Source: Symsagittifera roscoffensis (taxonomy: Eukaryota; Xenacoelomorpha; Acoela; Convolutidae). From it: 30,977 nt of DNA. Under the pieces are notes generated by a model, which saw nothing but the letters and a program-made list of their open reading frames with translations, was not told where the DNA came from and ran no database searches. Shown here piece after piece: positions 18,922 to 28,083 of this stretch (the first letter of the stretch is position 1; each line of letters opens with the position of its first letter). The translations under genes and the position numbers were made by a program. The DNA lies in assembly GCF_963678635.1 (NCBI RefSeq), contig NW_026971522.1:1-30977 (forward strand), in the 5' to 3' direction.

Positions 18922-19240
18922 CCCGGGTTGACCTCCATAAACCGAAAATTCTCATTTTAAATTTTCCCACATCGAAAAAGCTTATCATACAATTGCCTGC
19001 ATCAAATGTATGGAAAAATGCTACTCATACAATTTTCATACAATTTCAAAAAAAAACATTGAAAAAAGATTCAATCTAGTTTCTCCAGCTATTTCAACCA
19101 AATATAACAGTCTGGTGATGAAAAATAACTACGTTTATTTTTTTTTTCAAAAAAAAGGTTATCATACAATTTCCATATATGGAAATTGTATGATAACCAT
19201 TTTTTCATGAAAGATTTTCAGAAATCGTTCAAACTTGTTT
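18922..19240. mobile_element. Nested CCCGGGTTGACC-family element, partial
   Basis: It starts CCCGGGTTGACCTCCATAAA and is the reverse complement of the right end of the element at 463-1350. Shared landmarks are TCTGGTGATGAAAAA against the other copy's complement near 1180-1195, the repeated CATACAATT words and CATTTTTCCATACA. The opposite CCCGGG terminus is absent; the copy fades out after the palindrome at 19157-19198. It interrupts the GAGCGGTTT-word element. Confidence 0.65.
19157..19198. repeat. Perfect 42-bp palindrome
   Basis: GGTTATCATACAATTTCCATA runs into its exact complement with the centre between 19177 and 19178 (CCATATATGG). All 21 pairs match and no loop is needed. A-runs and T-runs flank it. 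Confidence 0.93.
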
Positions 19241-19315
19241 ACAAACAAATTTAAATTATTTAAAAGTGCTTTTGCTCAAATTAAAGGACATTGCTCATCA
19301 AAGCGAAAGTTTAAT

Positions 19316-19515
19316 CTTGCTTCAAAATGAGCGGTTTGAGCGGTTTTTGAACGGCTTATCTAAAAAAACCGCTCAAAAACCGCGCAAAATTGGAACGGTT
19401 TTGAGCGGTTTCTTTAGATAAACCGCTTAAAACCGTTCAAACCTTGCGCGGTTTGTGAGCGGTTTTTTTAGATAAACCGTTCGAAAACCGCTCAAACCGC
19501 TCATTTTGATGCAAG
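19316..19515. repeat. 200-bp ungapped quasi-palindrome
   Basis: The two 100-base arms (19316-19415 and 19416-19515) are reverse complements with 10 mismatches by my count and no gaps. The outermost ends are CTTGC and GCAAG. Each arm contains GAGCGGTTTGAGCGG and AAAAAAACCGCTCA, so each arm is itself partly self-complementary. The structure lies in the right half of the GAGCGGTTT-word element. Confidence 0.9.
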
Positions 19516-19599
19516 GTTTTGAGCGTAGTTGTCTAAAAAAACCGCTCAAACCGCTCAAATCTTGCTTCAAATTAGGTGAAAAAAATCTCGACTCGGGCG

Positions 19600-20249
19600 C
19601 CAAAGAAAGGGACTTGTAAGTTGTTTCGGTTGAACAACTTGATGGGGTCTTATCCAGTTTCCCAAACCCCTCGTTAAATTACGAAACAAAACAATACAAA
19701 AATTGTTCACACGGCGTTTTGCATGAAAAAACTAAAAATTTGTGCAACTGTTTACGCTGACTTGTTTTAAAGCAGCTTATACCATGAAACGTTTTTTTTA
19801 AATTGAATTTCATATAATTCATTTCAGAAAAAAAATCAAGCGGGGGGAAACTGGAAAAGAGCCAAAAATGGATATTTCTCCAGGGTTTCGACCCCCTGCC
19901 GATCCAAAGGGTCCACCTTTGGATCGGCAGGGGGGGTCGAAACCATGGAGAAACGGCGTCCGCCACTCCCCAACTCTTTTCCGAAATCTGCTACTGAATG
20001 AGTCTAAACAGTTTTCCTGGGAACGTTTTCAGAGCCGTATAAATCACGAATTAAGTGTGAGTTTAAATACCTAATATTTTACTTTATTCATTCTTAATTT
20101 TCCCAAAAAAGACCTCTTCCTTTTAGCAAACACTTAAGCAACATTACTTATTTAAGAATGCGCCCCGGTACAAAAGAAAGTTCCTAGATTTCATATAACT
20201 TTAGAGAAAATGCCATTCTACATGAAGGCTTTCAATTTAGCTGAGGGGA
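19600..20249. other. Spacer between the palindrome cluster and the retroelement array
   Basis: Apart from the hairpin at 19875-19953, I see no gene. Open frames at 19679-19966 (minus) and 19868-20074 (plus) cross the hairpin and have no supported coding character. Confidence 0.45.
19875..19953. repeat. Hairpin with TTCGACCCCCTGCCGATCC arms and a 5-base loop
   Basis: The left arm TTTCTCCAGGGTTTCGACCC continues CCTGCCGATCCAAAGG; the right arm from 19916 is CCTTTGGATCGGCAGG and continues to GGAGAAA. The loop is GTCCA (19911-19915). The inner 15 pairs are perfect; the right arm has two extra G. The TTCGACCCCCT motif is shared with the inverted repeat at 18494 and with 8951 in the hAT-like element. 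Confidence 0.85.
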
Positions 20250-20279
20250 TTAGGGTTAGGGTTAGGGTTGGAGTTAGGG
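20250..20279 (+). repeat. Interstitial telomeric repeat (TTAGGG)
   Basis: Three perfect TTAGGG units (20250-20267), then TTGGAG, then another TTAGGG. This is the ancestral animal telomere repeat, here inside the contig and about 300 bp from the start of the retroelement array. Confidence 0.85.
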
Positions 20280-20454
20280 TTTACACTCTAGAGCAGTACC
20301 AAATCATTTTGACGAGTTGATATACTACTTACCCAACCCGTTGAATCACGACACTCTCTATCGAGGATTAGGATAACCTCACGAAAACCGTAAGAACTAA
20401 CAGTTCAAGAAATAGAAACTGACACCCGGATTTTGCATCAATCATCTAACACTT

Positions 20455-20703
20455 ATGTTAAGAGATATTTTGGGAAACAAGCAAACAATAATTCTTTTTG
20501 ATTGTTTATTTAAAGACGCAAGATACGATATCTTAATTATACCACAGAGACAAAAAGTAAGACATAATAGATCGAAAAAGCAAACAAAAAAGAAGGTAAT
20601 ACTTTCAAACAAAAAGCGGATAATAAATTCAAATTTTTCCAGAACTCGAAACGCTGTTTCGGAATTTGACTCAACAGCAATAGAAAAACATCAACGATTT
20701 TGA
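20455..20703 (+). pseudogene. Open frame at the left edge of the retroelement array, possible pol C-terminal tail
   Basis: An 82-codon frame: the first part (DCLFKDARYDILIIPQRQK) is unique, and from the Arg-Ser-Lys-Lys-Gln at about 20568 onward it is the repeated unit. The repeated part is very basic (KKQTKKKVILSNKKR) and ends IEKHQRF-stop. Being basic and lying directly before a non-coding leader and gag, it would fit the C-terminal tail after integrase in Ty3/gypsy pol. This is inferred from position; I see no integrase motif upstream. Confidence 0.4.
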
Positions 20704-21322
20704 GACCTACTACACGACGTAAAAAATCATTAGACTAACAAGATATTTTTCGAAATCAGAAGCCACAGCAGCATCATCCATAAAACGCAAACGTAGAATA
20801 AAAAAAATTACAATTTCGCAAACCGGTAAGATTATACAATTGAAACAAACCCATAAGACTTATTAAAATGTGTCATTAACCGTAATACCACAAAAAAAAA
20901 CTTTTTCAAAAAGACGACAACTTTGACGAAAAACTTTTTTTTTCTTAATTGACCCAAAAGTGAGTCGTCAAGAGGACAAGTACAATTTTGTCACCACTTA
21001 ATCATAAATTGTTTCCAATAGGAAATAGTACATGTAAGCTAGAATTCCCAGAAGTAAAAATCAGAAGACAAGTACTAGATCACTATCTATAAGATATAGC
21101 TAAAATAACCTCACACTATGGTATTTTCATGATCGAAATTCTACCAGCGAAATCATCCAATCAACCATCACACCGATTGCAAACAGATGACAGATGACTA
21201 GATTTTCCGAAAGTTTTTATAGAATATGTAAAAATATGTAACAGCAAAAACTGAAAAAGCAAAATCGATCTTCAAGAATGATGTTTTTCCATCATTTTGG
21301 TTACGTTTGAATATAAAAGCAA
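20704..21322 (+). promoter_or_regulatory. Unit A leader / likely LTR-derived region
   Basis: Non-coding, highly conserved between units. It contains CAAAAGTGAGTCGTCAAG, a TGACAGATGACAGATGACTAG-like small repeat near 21180-21200, and a TATA-like TATAAAAG at 21312-21319 just before the gag frame. LTR boundaries cannot be set because the array has only one such region per unit. In an intact element this is where promoter, polyadenylation and primer-binding sites would sit. Confidence 0.45.
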
Positions 21323-21712
21323 ATGGTATCTCAAGTGCAGGAATCTCAAGTGCTAAAAATGGCATCTCAAGTGCAGGATTTGCAGCAAAACATCTCAGTA
21401 CATAAAAATTATTTTAAAAAAATCCCATTAACAACCGATACCCCACCTCTAATTTACAACACAGTTTTTAAAAATAGAACAAGCAACAACAGTCTAAATT
21501 CAACATTCATAAATACGCAAAAACATTTGAATAGAACTACGAACCTGAAACAACAAGATAGCAAAAAACAATCGCATTTTTTAAAAGAAAAAAGTTTTGA
21601 AACAAATTCCACAACAACACAGCAAAGTATTACAACACCAGCCAATAATTACAATACCACAAAACAAGAACAAAACTCAGTTTCTATCAACAACCATACA
21701 GTCAACAGTTAA
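21323..21712 (+). CDS. Unit A gag N-terminal ORF (129 aa), Gln/Asn/Thr-rich
   Basis: This is the longest intact frame in the unit: it starts MVSQVQESQVLKMASQVQDL and ends in TAA, with a low-complexity middle rich in Asn, Gln, Ser and Thr. The start is the first ATG after the TATA-like box. The leading codons contain three ATCTCAAGTGC repeats (21328, 21343, 21364). There are no cysteine knuckles in this part. By position it is the N-terminal part of gag; the frame is then lost. It is conserved almost without change in unit B. Confidence 0.55.
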   Translation: MVSQVQESQVLKMASQVQDLQQNISVHKNYFKKIPLTTDTPPLIYNTVFKNRTSNNSLNSTFINTQKHLNRTTNLKQQDSKKQSHFLKEKSFETNSTTTQQSITTPANNYNTTKQEQNSVSINNHTVNS

Positions 21713-22408
21713 ACTATCAGTCGTTCCAAAATACTCACACATGGATTATCAAATATTTAGACAAATGACTAAAAAGTGCCCAGCTAACAAATCAAAACAA
21801 ACAAAAGGCAACAACAAACCATGATTAAGGTTTTTTTTACAAAAAGAAATCAGCACTCGAATGGCACGACCACTTCTTACAAAACAAAAACAATCTCAAG
21901 AACATCATTATAGTCAGCAAGTTGCTAAAAATCCATTATCTTAATCTGTAAATTTTATTGATAAGAGAAAATCTGAGACAAACCGCACTGATAACTATCC
22001 ATTTTTTTGACAAAACAAAAATAACAAAAAAGACAAACCACAAGAAACCAACCATATTAGTCAGAAAATGAAGATTATTTTCACCGAAACCAACAACAGT
22101 ATAAAATTAACCAACAAAAACACCAATGTAAGGATACAGACCAACCAGATGATATTTATCAATCAGATGCTTTTTAACCCTACATGAATCCACAAGGACC
22201 ACGACAAACCACAACATCAAAATTTTGGAAGACAAAATTTTGTGCAATCAGATAATAACGTGCAACCACATCACCACATGAATATTCGAGATTATCAACC
22301 CAATTCAATGAGAAATAAAGTTCCACTAGCTTATCATTTACAACAACATGATTTCAGCAAAAACCAACTCACAAACTTTACACAAATGCCAAATACATCA
22401 GAACTACT

Positions 22409-23016
22409 ATGAATCCATACCTCATGGGTAGATCATCTGTAAAATCCAACAAAACACTTATGGTTTTTACAGGAAGAGACCCTGGATGCTCAGTTGAAGA
22501 TTATATAAACGCTTTCACACCAAACCTGATTTGAGATAAAGGCCAGAACCCAACCCAGCCCTGCACCACTTCATCAAAGTTTGATTCATACCCGTACAGC
22601 ATTGGTACAAACAAAACTCGGAGGTGCAGCTCAAGAATGGTTTTCAGTCCTCCTCATATTTCAAGTATGTTTGAATCAAAGAGTTCTATGCAATGAAATT
22701 TGCAGACTTCCAAGGAAACTATAAAACAACTCACTGTAAGAATAGATGCTCTCAATTTAAAACAAACAGCAATAAAAAAATCACCGTACCATCATTAATT
22801 CGAGAAACAGAATTATATTTCCGCAGTTTCCTAGACAAACTAGAACAAGCAGAAATCGTAATGAAATTAAAAGAAACAGAAAACATGAAATTTCAAAAGG
22901 TAACATTTGTTCAGACAATTACTTCTCTTATAAATGTCATCAAAGACTCCGATTATGATTTAGCAGTAAAAAACCTCTCAAATCCTAAATATCTAGAAAA
23001 AGAAGCCAAATTTTGA
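22409..23016 (+). pseudogene. Unit A gag capsid region, decayed
   Basis: From the ATG at 22409 the frame reads NPYLMGRSS, then LMVFTGRDPGCSVEDYINAF, like the F-x-G-x-DP-x-x-x-(V/I)-x-x-(W/Y) start of a Ty3/gypsy capsid, before a TGA. Further pieces are QTKLGGAAQEWFSVL (about 22606-22650) in another frame, then the frame 22693-23016. That last frame includes FRSFLDKLEQAEIVMKLKET and resembles the helical C-terminal part of capsid. Gag coats the element RNA. Several stops preclude function. Confidence 0.7.
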
Positions 23017-23029
23017 AGAAAAACACTTT

Positions 23030-23480
23030 TTCAAAAAATGGTGTATTAATTGCCGTAGAAACGGAAACAGCATTGACGAATTCAGACAAAAACAACAAGA
23101 TTAATCAAATCGGCCATCAAACTATACAGAACCAAATAATTCTTTTTACCAAAACATGAAAAAAGACCATGGTTTACCAAATGAAAACTATCTGAGCAAT
23201 AAAAATTAAGGAAAAACTCTCTATCTAAGTATAGTAAAAGCAAACTACAATCACCAAAAAAAGTGGTGTAATAATTGCCGTAGAAACGGAGATAGCATTG
23301 ACGAATTCAGACAAAAACAACAAGACTAATCAAATCGGCCATCAAACTACACAGAACCAAATAAATATTTTTACTAAAACATGAAACAAGACCATGGTTT
23401 ACCAAATGAACACTACCTGAGTAAAAAAAATTAGGGAAAACTTCTTTATCTAAGTATAGTAAAAGCAAACCACAATCACC
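23030..23480 (+). repeat. Unit A: tandem duplication (about 225 bp) of a degenerate zinc-knuckle segment
   Basis: KKWCINCRRNGNSIDEFRQK (about 23034-23093) and KKWCNNCRRNGDSIDEFRQK (about 23260-23320) start two copies offset by 225 bp. A CCHC knuckle would read C-x2-C-x4-H-x4-C; here His is Asn and the last Cys is Phe in both, so zinc binding is lost. The two copies differ at several bases; both are also present in unit B with an offset of 224 bp. Confidence 0.8.
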
Positions 23481-24297
23481 ATACTCCAACAAGTTTCCCG
23501 AACGATCCTAATTTAGACAAAATTACAAAAAGTTTCACTAAACAGTTTTTTTGATCAATCAGTCAGAATAATCAAAACAGGAAAAATTATTCAATCATCC
23601 CTAATAGAAGTCAATGTTCTAGTTTTTATAAAAATCTATCATATTCAAATAATTAAAACCAGAAATACTCAAACGATCGATCAAGAAACTCTTCAAACAA
23701 TCGCAAAGAAAATTATCAAATAACAGACCATATAATAAAATTTATAACAAGAGAACTCGATCTAGATATAATAGACCTAGAATTAATAGCTATCAACATA
23801 GATCAAGAAATTATTCTCAATCACCACATCAAAGTATTTAATAAAATCAAGATAGACAAAATCATAACTATAGATGTAATACACCTAAACATCAACGACA
23901 AATAAATTAGGTACAAACTACAAGTGAAATAACTCCAGACCCACCAGGAAAAGATCAAAGCACTGTAAAGCACAGATGATCAAACTGAAAACGAAAATAC
24001 ATTTGTTATTAATATGTTAAAAATAGAAAACGAAATTGAAATCCCAATCGACTCTCACCATTGATTTAACGAAAATCCAAACTCAAATTTTAACGATTCT
24101 AGATCTGATCAAACAATCAAATTAAATTATATTCCACATATGGTTGACAATCAAACAAACATGAAAACAGTATAAAAAAAGAACAGCATCAAAAACAACC
24201 CCACAAAAAGAGAAAGTTAGGACAATTCCACTTCTTTTATAAAGCCCAATAAAAAGTTTTCAGCCACCAGTCCAACTTTCAGCCATCAGATTTTACA
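23481..24297 (+). pseudogene. Unit A gag-pol linker, decayed
   Basis: A/C-rich degenerate coding sequence between the knuckles and the protease. Short open pieces are rich in Asn, Arg, Ser, Ile and Asp, as expected for a low-complexity basic linker. No domain is recognised. Confidence 0.4.
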
Positions 24298-24653
24298 TTT
24301 GATTCAGGAGCAGAATCAAATTTTTTTAACGTTCATACATGGATTGAAAACCAATCAGCACACCGCGAATTTCCCTTTTCCAAAAATTCAAGTAAACTAG
24401 ACACAGCACAAGGCACAACTTAAACAAACTATGGCAAAATTAGATTATTCCGATACCAACACACACGATGGAACAAAATAAACTTCTGATAGAATCCTTG
24501 AAGCAACTATTTCACTTAACATACATTAAAAACAACATGATAAGAAAAATAATTTTTACAAAATATATACCAACAGTTAATATTCTAATTAGTAATTTAC
24601 AAATCGAAGATAAATTTACAGAAGCAAAGAAAACCTTCTTAACATTTTTCTAA
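24298..24653 (+). pseudogene. Unit A retropepsin-like protease, decayed
   Basis: FDSGAESNFFNVHTWIENQS (24298-24357) holds the D-S-G-A active-site motif of retroviral-type aspartic proteases, then KLDTAQGTT before a stop. The frame 24468-24653 (MEQNKLLIESLKQLFHLTYI onward) continues the domain. A normal enzyme would work as a dimer to cleave gag-pol. At least two stops or shifts separate the pieces. Confidence 0.75.
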
Positions 24654-25102
24654 AAAACCTAAGACACAGCCCCGTTCTTTTAAAAATTTTACCCCCTTCA
24701 CAACCAACAACGAACACATTTAAAACCAGTATCTGGACATGCATAGGTTTCTCAATCACCAATTTCATTAAAACAAAAATGATCAAATTACACAACAGCT
24801 GTTTATGTCTGACCTTAAATTCAGATGATTTCACAAATTCTTTAGTTTAACAAAATCGTATATAAGTTATGCAAAAAAACACAAACAAAGGCGCAAACAG
24901 AACATTGTGCCCACCATTTATAGTAAGCAAAAAATTAAAACTCCTATAAATTTGTCAATCTTCAATACTGAACGAAGAATTATCTATTGAAATTGTCATA
25001 AGAGAATCGAAGCGACACAAATATTACACTACTAAAACTTCTGATTTTAAGCCTACATTTAAAACTTCGAACTTCAAAACTAAACTACAACATCTTTTAA
25101 CA

Positions 25103-25795
25103 ATGTTTAACTTCCAATACTCCAAAATATATCAGCAAGAGTTTGAACAATTTGCAGATGTATTATTAAAACTTCCTATGGTATTTTTAACATCTAAAAT
25201 TTATGTTGGAAACTCTCTGGTTGATGAACCAAAATGCAATCGGCCCAGAGAGCCAATACAAATAAAACTCACAAAAGTAAACAGAAATAAAATCTAAACA
25301 ACAGCAGACATGAGCAGTGCGTATAACAAAATGCCACTACTTGAACAACCACGCAGCCTAACATAATTTATTATTCGGATTAACAGTTTCAATTTAATGG
25401 ATTACTCCATGGCATCTCAACAGGACCAACACCCTTTTTGCGTATATGAGTAAACTCTTTAGACACTTGTCTCAAGTAAAACTGTTATCACTAATTTAGA
25501 CGACGTCTTCTTAAAATCACAAACAAAACCAGAAATATTCAAAGTTTTAGATTCATATCATCAAATTTTGCTAAAAGAAAGTATGAAAGCAGCTCCAGAT
25601 AAATCACAGTGAATCCTTACCCGTACAAAATTTCTCGGACATATCATCAAAAGAAATACAATACCACCCTCAAAAATCAAAATAGATCTAACTTTAAGAC
25701 TCCAACCACCATCTAACATAAAGAACATGCAAGAATTCCTTGGAATGTTAAATGGTTTGAGTGAATATGTTTAAAATATGCAGTTTTATTTTCGA
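25103..25795 (+). pseudogene. Unit A reverse transcriptase, decayed and internally deleted
   Basis: The frame 25103-25297 ends with DEPKCNRPREPIQIKLTKVN. DMSSAYNKMPL (25307-25339) is the conserved D-x-x-x-A-Y block with the first catalytic Asp. ITNLDDVFLKSQTKPEIFKV (25487 onward) carries the active site as Leu-Asp-Asp with Asn in place of the usual Tyr (25493-25504). APDKSQ, KFLGHIIK and NMQEFLGMLNGLSEYV follow. In the first frame KIYVG runs directly into NSLVDEPK, so the N-terminal finger region normally between them appears deleted. The same deletion is in unit B. Stops are present throughout. Confidence 0.85.
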
Positions 25796-26240
25796 ACATT
25801 TCATAAAATACTAGGTCAACAGAACAATTTTGAATGGAACCCAGAACATCAAAAACAATTTAATGGAATAAAAACATTTTTCACAGAACAAATCATCCAC
25901 TTTTGGATTTGGCGCAGCGTTTTTACAACAACATTAAGGCACTTATCAATTGAACTTAATATCAGCAAATTCACACAAACAGAACTAAGATTTTCTATAC
26001 TTATGAGGGAATGTACAGCTGTGGAATAGTTTTTTAACAGAACATAAATTTTTAGTCTTTGGATCAAAACATCCAATAGTTTTATTCACCGATCAAAACA
26101 CATTATCTTTCTCTTTAAACAAAAAAATAAACCTAACCATAGAGCAAATTTATTCCAATTCATTTTAATGAAAATTCTAAACTTTGGACAGCATGCACTT
26201 TGGACTGCAGGCAAAAATCTTGCTTTATCCGACACGGTTA
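25796..26240 (+). pseudogene. Unit A RNase H, decayed, truncated at the unit junction
   Basis: FEWNPEHQKQFNGIKTFFTE (about 25828-25890) is the tether before RNase H. TELRFSILMRECTAVE (25979-26028) and, after stops, WTAGKNLALSDTVN (26198-26239) belong to the RNase H end. The stretch holding the first catalytic aspartate appears shortened by an internal deletion after FFTEQ. The domain runs without a break into the basic tail of unit B, so the frame 26168-26377 is a chimera created by the junction. Confidence 0.75.
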
Positions 26241-26377
26241 ATAGATCGAAAAAGCAAACAAAAAAGAAGGTAATACTTTCAAACAAAAAGCGGATAATAA
26301 ATTCAAATTTTTCCAGAACTCGAAACGCTGTTTCGGAATTTGACTCAACAGCAATAGAAAAACATCAACGATTTTGA
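26241..26377 (+). pseudogene. Unit B basic tail
   Basis: Identical in protein to the repeated part of the frame at 20568-20703 (KKQTKKKVILSNKKR to IEKHQRF-stop). Here it is fused to RNase H of unit A instead of to unique sequence. Confidence 0.5.
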
Positions 26378-26997
26378 GACCTACTACACGACGTAAAAAA
26401 TCATTAGACTAACAAGATATTTTTCGAAATCAGAAGCCACAGCAGCATCATCCATAAAACGCAAACGTAGAACAAAAAAATTACAAATTCGCAAACCGGT
26501 AAGATTATACAATTGAAACAAACCCATAAGACTTATTAAAATGTGTCATTAACCGTAATACCACAAAAAAACTTTTTCAATAAGACGACAACTTTGACGA
26601 AAAACTATCTTTTTTTTCTTAATTGACCCAAAAGTGAGTCGTCAAGAGGACAAGTACAATTTTGTCACCACTTAATCGTAAATTGTTTACAATAGGAAAT
26701 AGTACATGTAAGCTAGAATTCCCAGAAGTAAAAATCAGAAGACAAGTACTAGATCACTATCTATAAGGTATAGCTAAAATAACCTCACACTATGGTATTT
26801 TCATGATCGAAATTCTACCAGCGAAATCATCCAATCAACCATCACACCGATTGCAAACAGATGACAGATGACTAGATTTTCCGAAAGTTTTTATAGAATA
26901 TATTAAAAATATGTAACAGCAAAAACTGAAAAAGCAAAATCGATCTTCAAGAATGATGTTTTTCCATCATTTTGGTTACGTTTGAATATAAAAGCAA
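26378..26997 (+). promoter_or_regulatory. Unit B leader / likely LTR-derived region
   Basis: Matches 20704-21322 with a few substitutions and indels (for example an extra ATCT near 26607 and TATTAAAAATATG for TGTAAAAATATG near 26899). The TATA-like box lies at 26987-26994. Confidence 0.45.
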
Positions 26998-27387
26998 ATG
27001 GTATCTCAAGTGCAGGAATCTCAAGTGCTAAAAATGGCATCTCAAGTGCAGGATTTGCAGCAAAACATCTCAGTACATAAAAATTATTTTAAAAAAATCC
27101 CATTAACAACCGATACCCCACCTCTAATTTACAACGCAGTTTTTAAAAATAGAACAAGCAACAACAGTCTAAATTCAACATTCATAAATACGCAAAAACA
27201 TTTGAATAGAACTACGAACCTGAAACAACAAGATAGCAAAAAACAATCGCATTTTTTAAAAGAAAAAAGTTTTGAAACAAATTCCACAACAACACAGCAA
27301 AGTATTACAACACCAGCCAATAATTACAATACCACAAAACAAGAACAAAACTCAGTTTCTATCAACAACCATACAGTCAACAGTTAA
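26998..27387 (+). CDS. Unit B gag N-terminal ORF (129 aa)
   Basis: Same length as the unit A frame, differing at one residue (Ala for Thr near residue 47). The three ATCTCAAGTGC repeats are conserved. As in A, the frame ends at a stop before the capsid region. Confidence 0.55.
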   Translation: MVSQVQESQVLKMASQVQDLQQNISVHKNYFKKIPLTTDTPPLIYNAVFKNRTSNNSLNSTFINTQKHLNRTTNLKQQDSKKQSHFLKEKSFETNSTTTQQSITTPANNYNTTKQEQNSVSINNHTVNS

Positions 27388-28083
27388 ACTATCAGTCGTT
27401 CCAAAATACTCACACATGGATTATCAAATATTTAGACAAATGACTAAAAAGTGCCCAGCTAACAAATCAAAACAAACAAAAGGCAACAACAAACCATGAT
27501 TAAGGTTTTTTTTACAAAAAGAAATCAGCACTCGAATGGCACGACCACTTCTTACAAAACAAAAACAATCTCAAGAACATCATTATAGTCAGCAAGTTGC
27601 TAAAAATCCATTATCTTAATCTGTAAATTTTATTGATAAGAGAAAATCTGAGACAAACCGCACTGATAACTATCCATTTTTTTGACAAAACAAAAATAAC
27701 AAAAAAGACAAACCACAAGAAACCAACCATATTAGTCAGAAAATGAAGATTATTTTCACCGAAACCAACAACAGTATAAAATTAACCAACAAAAACACCA
27801 ATGTAAGGATACAGACCAACCAGATGATATTTATCAATCAGATGCTTTTTAACCCTACATGAATCCACAAGGACCACGACAAACCACAACATCAAAATTT
27901 TGGAAGACAAAATTTTGTGCAATCAGATAATAACGTGCAACCACATCACCACATGAATATTCGAGGCTATCAACCCAATTCAATGAGAAATAAAGTTCCA
28001 CTAGCTTATCATTTACAACAACATGATTTCAGCAAAAACCAACTCACAAACTTTACACAAATGCCAAATACATCAGAACTACT

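Larger units (their letters stand above)
18682..19599. mobile_element. GAGCGGTTT-word element with CGCCCGGGTCGAGAT ends, containing a nested element
   Basis: The left end is CGCCCGGGTCGAGAT (18682-18696) and the right end is ATCTCGACTCGGGCG (19585-19599), a 15-bp terminal inverted repeat with one mismatch. The interior on both sides is made of GAGCGGTTT, AACCGCTCAAA and CAAATCTTGC words. A CCCGGGTTGACC-type element (from 18922) sits in the middle. No target duplication is apparent and no transposase is encoded. The right half recurs at 1431-1615. The superfamily is unknown. Confidence 0.7.
20565..26238 (+). mobile_element. Ty3/gypsy-like retrotransposon, tandem unit A
   Basis: A unit of about 5674 bp that repeats head-to-tail from 26239. 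The order is basic tail, leader, gag, protease, reverse transcriptase, RNase H. The order and the RT blocks (KFLGHII, EFLGMLN) point to Ty3/gypsy. Integrase is absent: the RNase H end (KNLALSDTVN) runs directly into the basic tail of the next unit at a TAATAGATCG microhomology. Stops and shifts break every domain, so the unit is non-autonomous and dead. Its A-rich plus strand and Gln/Asn/Lys-rich products contrast with the BEL/Pao relic. Confidence 0.88.

Noticed and set aside
21454-21645. Minus-strand hydrophobic ORF (63 codons, also at 27129-27320)
   Set aside because: It is the antisense shadow of the Asn/Gln/Thr-rich gag frame; the Phe/Val/Leu richness comes from complementing A/C-rich codons.
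20565-26238. Alternative genetic code explaining stops in the retroelement
   Set aside because: Stops of all three kinds occur at unrelated residue positions and are accompanied by frame shifts and deletions, as expected from decay.
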